A DNA stretch of 64,000 nucleotides from assembly GCF_020097815.1 (NCBI RefSeq), contig NZ_CP083664.1, forward strand, positions 186,001-250,000. The letters are read 5' to 3'. Origin of the DNA: Haloprofundus salinisoli (GTDB taxonomy: Archaea; Halobacteriota; Halobacteria; Halobacteriales; Haloferacaceae). The translations under genes and the position numbers were made by a program. Within the stretch, counting starts at the first letter, position 1. Every line of letters begins with the position of its first letter. Under the pieces are notes generated by a model. The model made no database searches and had not been told where the DNA came from. It saw only the letters and a program-made list of their open reading frames with translations. Below are positions 63,705 through 64,000 of this stretch, piece after piece.

Positions 63705-64000
63705 ATGGAGTACGAATCCACTATCTACGACGAGTTGGGCGTCCCGAACGTCGTCAACGCAGCGGGTACGAAAACGCGCATTGGCGGCAGTCGAATCCGA
63801 CCGGAAGCGGTCGAGGCGATGAGTCGGGCGGCGGAGGCGTTCGTCCGCCTCTCCGATTTACAGGTCCGGGCGGGAGAACTCATCTCCGAAGTCACCGGTG
63901 CAGAGGCGGGATACGTCGGCAGCGGTGCGGCCGCCTGCATGACACTCGCGGCGGCAGCGGCGATCGCCGGCGACGACCTCGGAACGATGGCGAGGCTCCC
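63705..64000 (+). CDS. SelA/DgaE-like PLP-dependent enzyme, N-terminal part
   Basis: The first 98 codons are in the window, and the gene runs off the end. MEYESTIYDELGVPNVVNAA, then TKTRIGGSRIRPEAVEAMSR and TGAEAGYVGSGAAACMTLAA match the aminotransferase-class-V-fold group containing selenocysteine synthase SelA and D-glucosaminate-6-phosphate ammonia-lyase DgaE. The neighbouring epimerase-like relic makes a sugar-acid catabolic role more likely than selenium metabolism. The PLP-binding Lys is beyond the window. Confidence 0.85.
   Translation, partial: MEYESTIYDELGVPNVVNAAGTKTRIGGSRIRPEAVEAMSRAAEAFVRLSDLQVRAGELISEVTGAEAGYVGSGAAACMTLAAAAAIAGDDLGTMARL

Overview
The window is from a halophilic archaeon (class Halobacteria). 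The evidence is high GC with strong G/C bias at third codon positions, very acidic proteins, archaeal TATA boxes about 25 nt upstream of leaderless starts, many 4-nt ATGA/GTGA gene overlaps, Tat lipoproteins, a halocyanin, Bat-type HTH regulators and an Orc1/Cdc6 initiator. The genus cannot be fixed from the sequence alone. Nearly all of it is ordinary dense coding sequence. No rRNA, tRNA, CRISPR array or intact insertion sequence was seen.

Layout. 1-4.8 kb: histidine utilisation operon hutUGIH on the minus strand (hutH cut by the window edge), with a divergent Bat-type regulator. 5.3-8.4 kb: large MEDS/PAS/GAF histidine kinase. 8.7-9.5 kb: a fluoride riboswitch followed by two tandem crcB (Fluc) genes. 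9.6-20 kb: a P450, small unknown proteins, an MFS carrier, a DUF3006 plus ComEC-like metallo-hydrolase pair, a HAD dehalogenase, a LMW phosphatase, SprT and CorA with a 56-residue partner. 20-24 kb: iron-regulated substrate-binding protein plus flavoprotein behind a DtxR-type operator, a hydrolase gene relic, a Rieske protein and a DnaJ-ferredoxin fusion. 24-28 kb: TRAM protein, wHTH, aldehyde dehydrogenase, TraB protein. 28.5 kb: a gene-free stretch with nested inverted repeats. 28.7-31.7 kb: thiamine salvage operon thiE-thiM-SDR-thiD. 31.9-38 kb: truncated haemoglobin and Bat regulator, gamma-carbonic-anhydrase-like protein, RtcB, RHH protein, halocyanin. 38-47 kb: lipid kinase, PadR, MFS, MBL hydrolase, thiolase with a fused HMG-CoA-synthase-like/DUF35 protein, enoyl-CoA hydratase and a second P450.

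47.6-57 kb is the most unusual block. An orphan haem-copper oxidase subunit I is encoded at the 3' end of a minus-strand gene series: DUF2182 membrane protein, Ycf48-like beta-propeller lipoprotein, HMA metallochaperone, permease with an inserted TRASH-like metal site, and an MFS-like carrier. A second propeller and PadR regulators lie nearby, but no oxidase subunit II or III. I read this as a candidate copper delivery/oxidase assembly module. 56.7-61 kb: an uncharacterised membrane protein (paralogue of the one at 12 kb), a DUF389 protein, a zinc-ribbon protein and Orc1/Cdc6.

61.9-64 kb is an AT-richer, decaying region. It has a possible 36-residue membrane peptide, a frameshifted aldose-epimerase-like pseudogene, and the start of a SelA/DgaE-like PLP enzyme cut by the window end.
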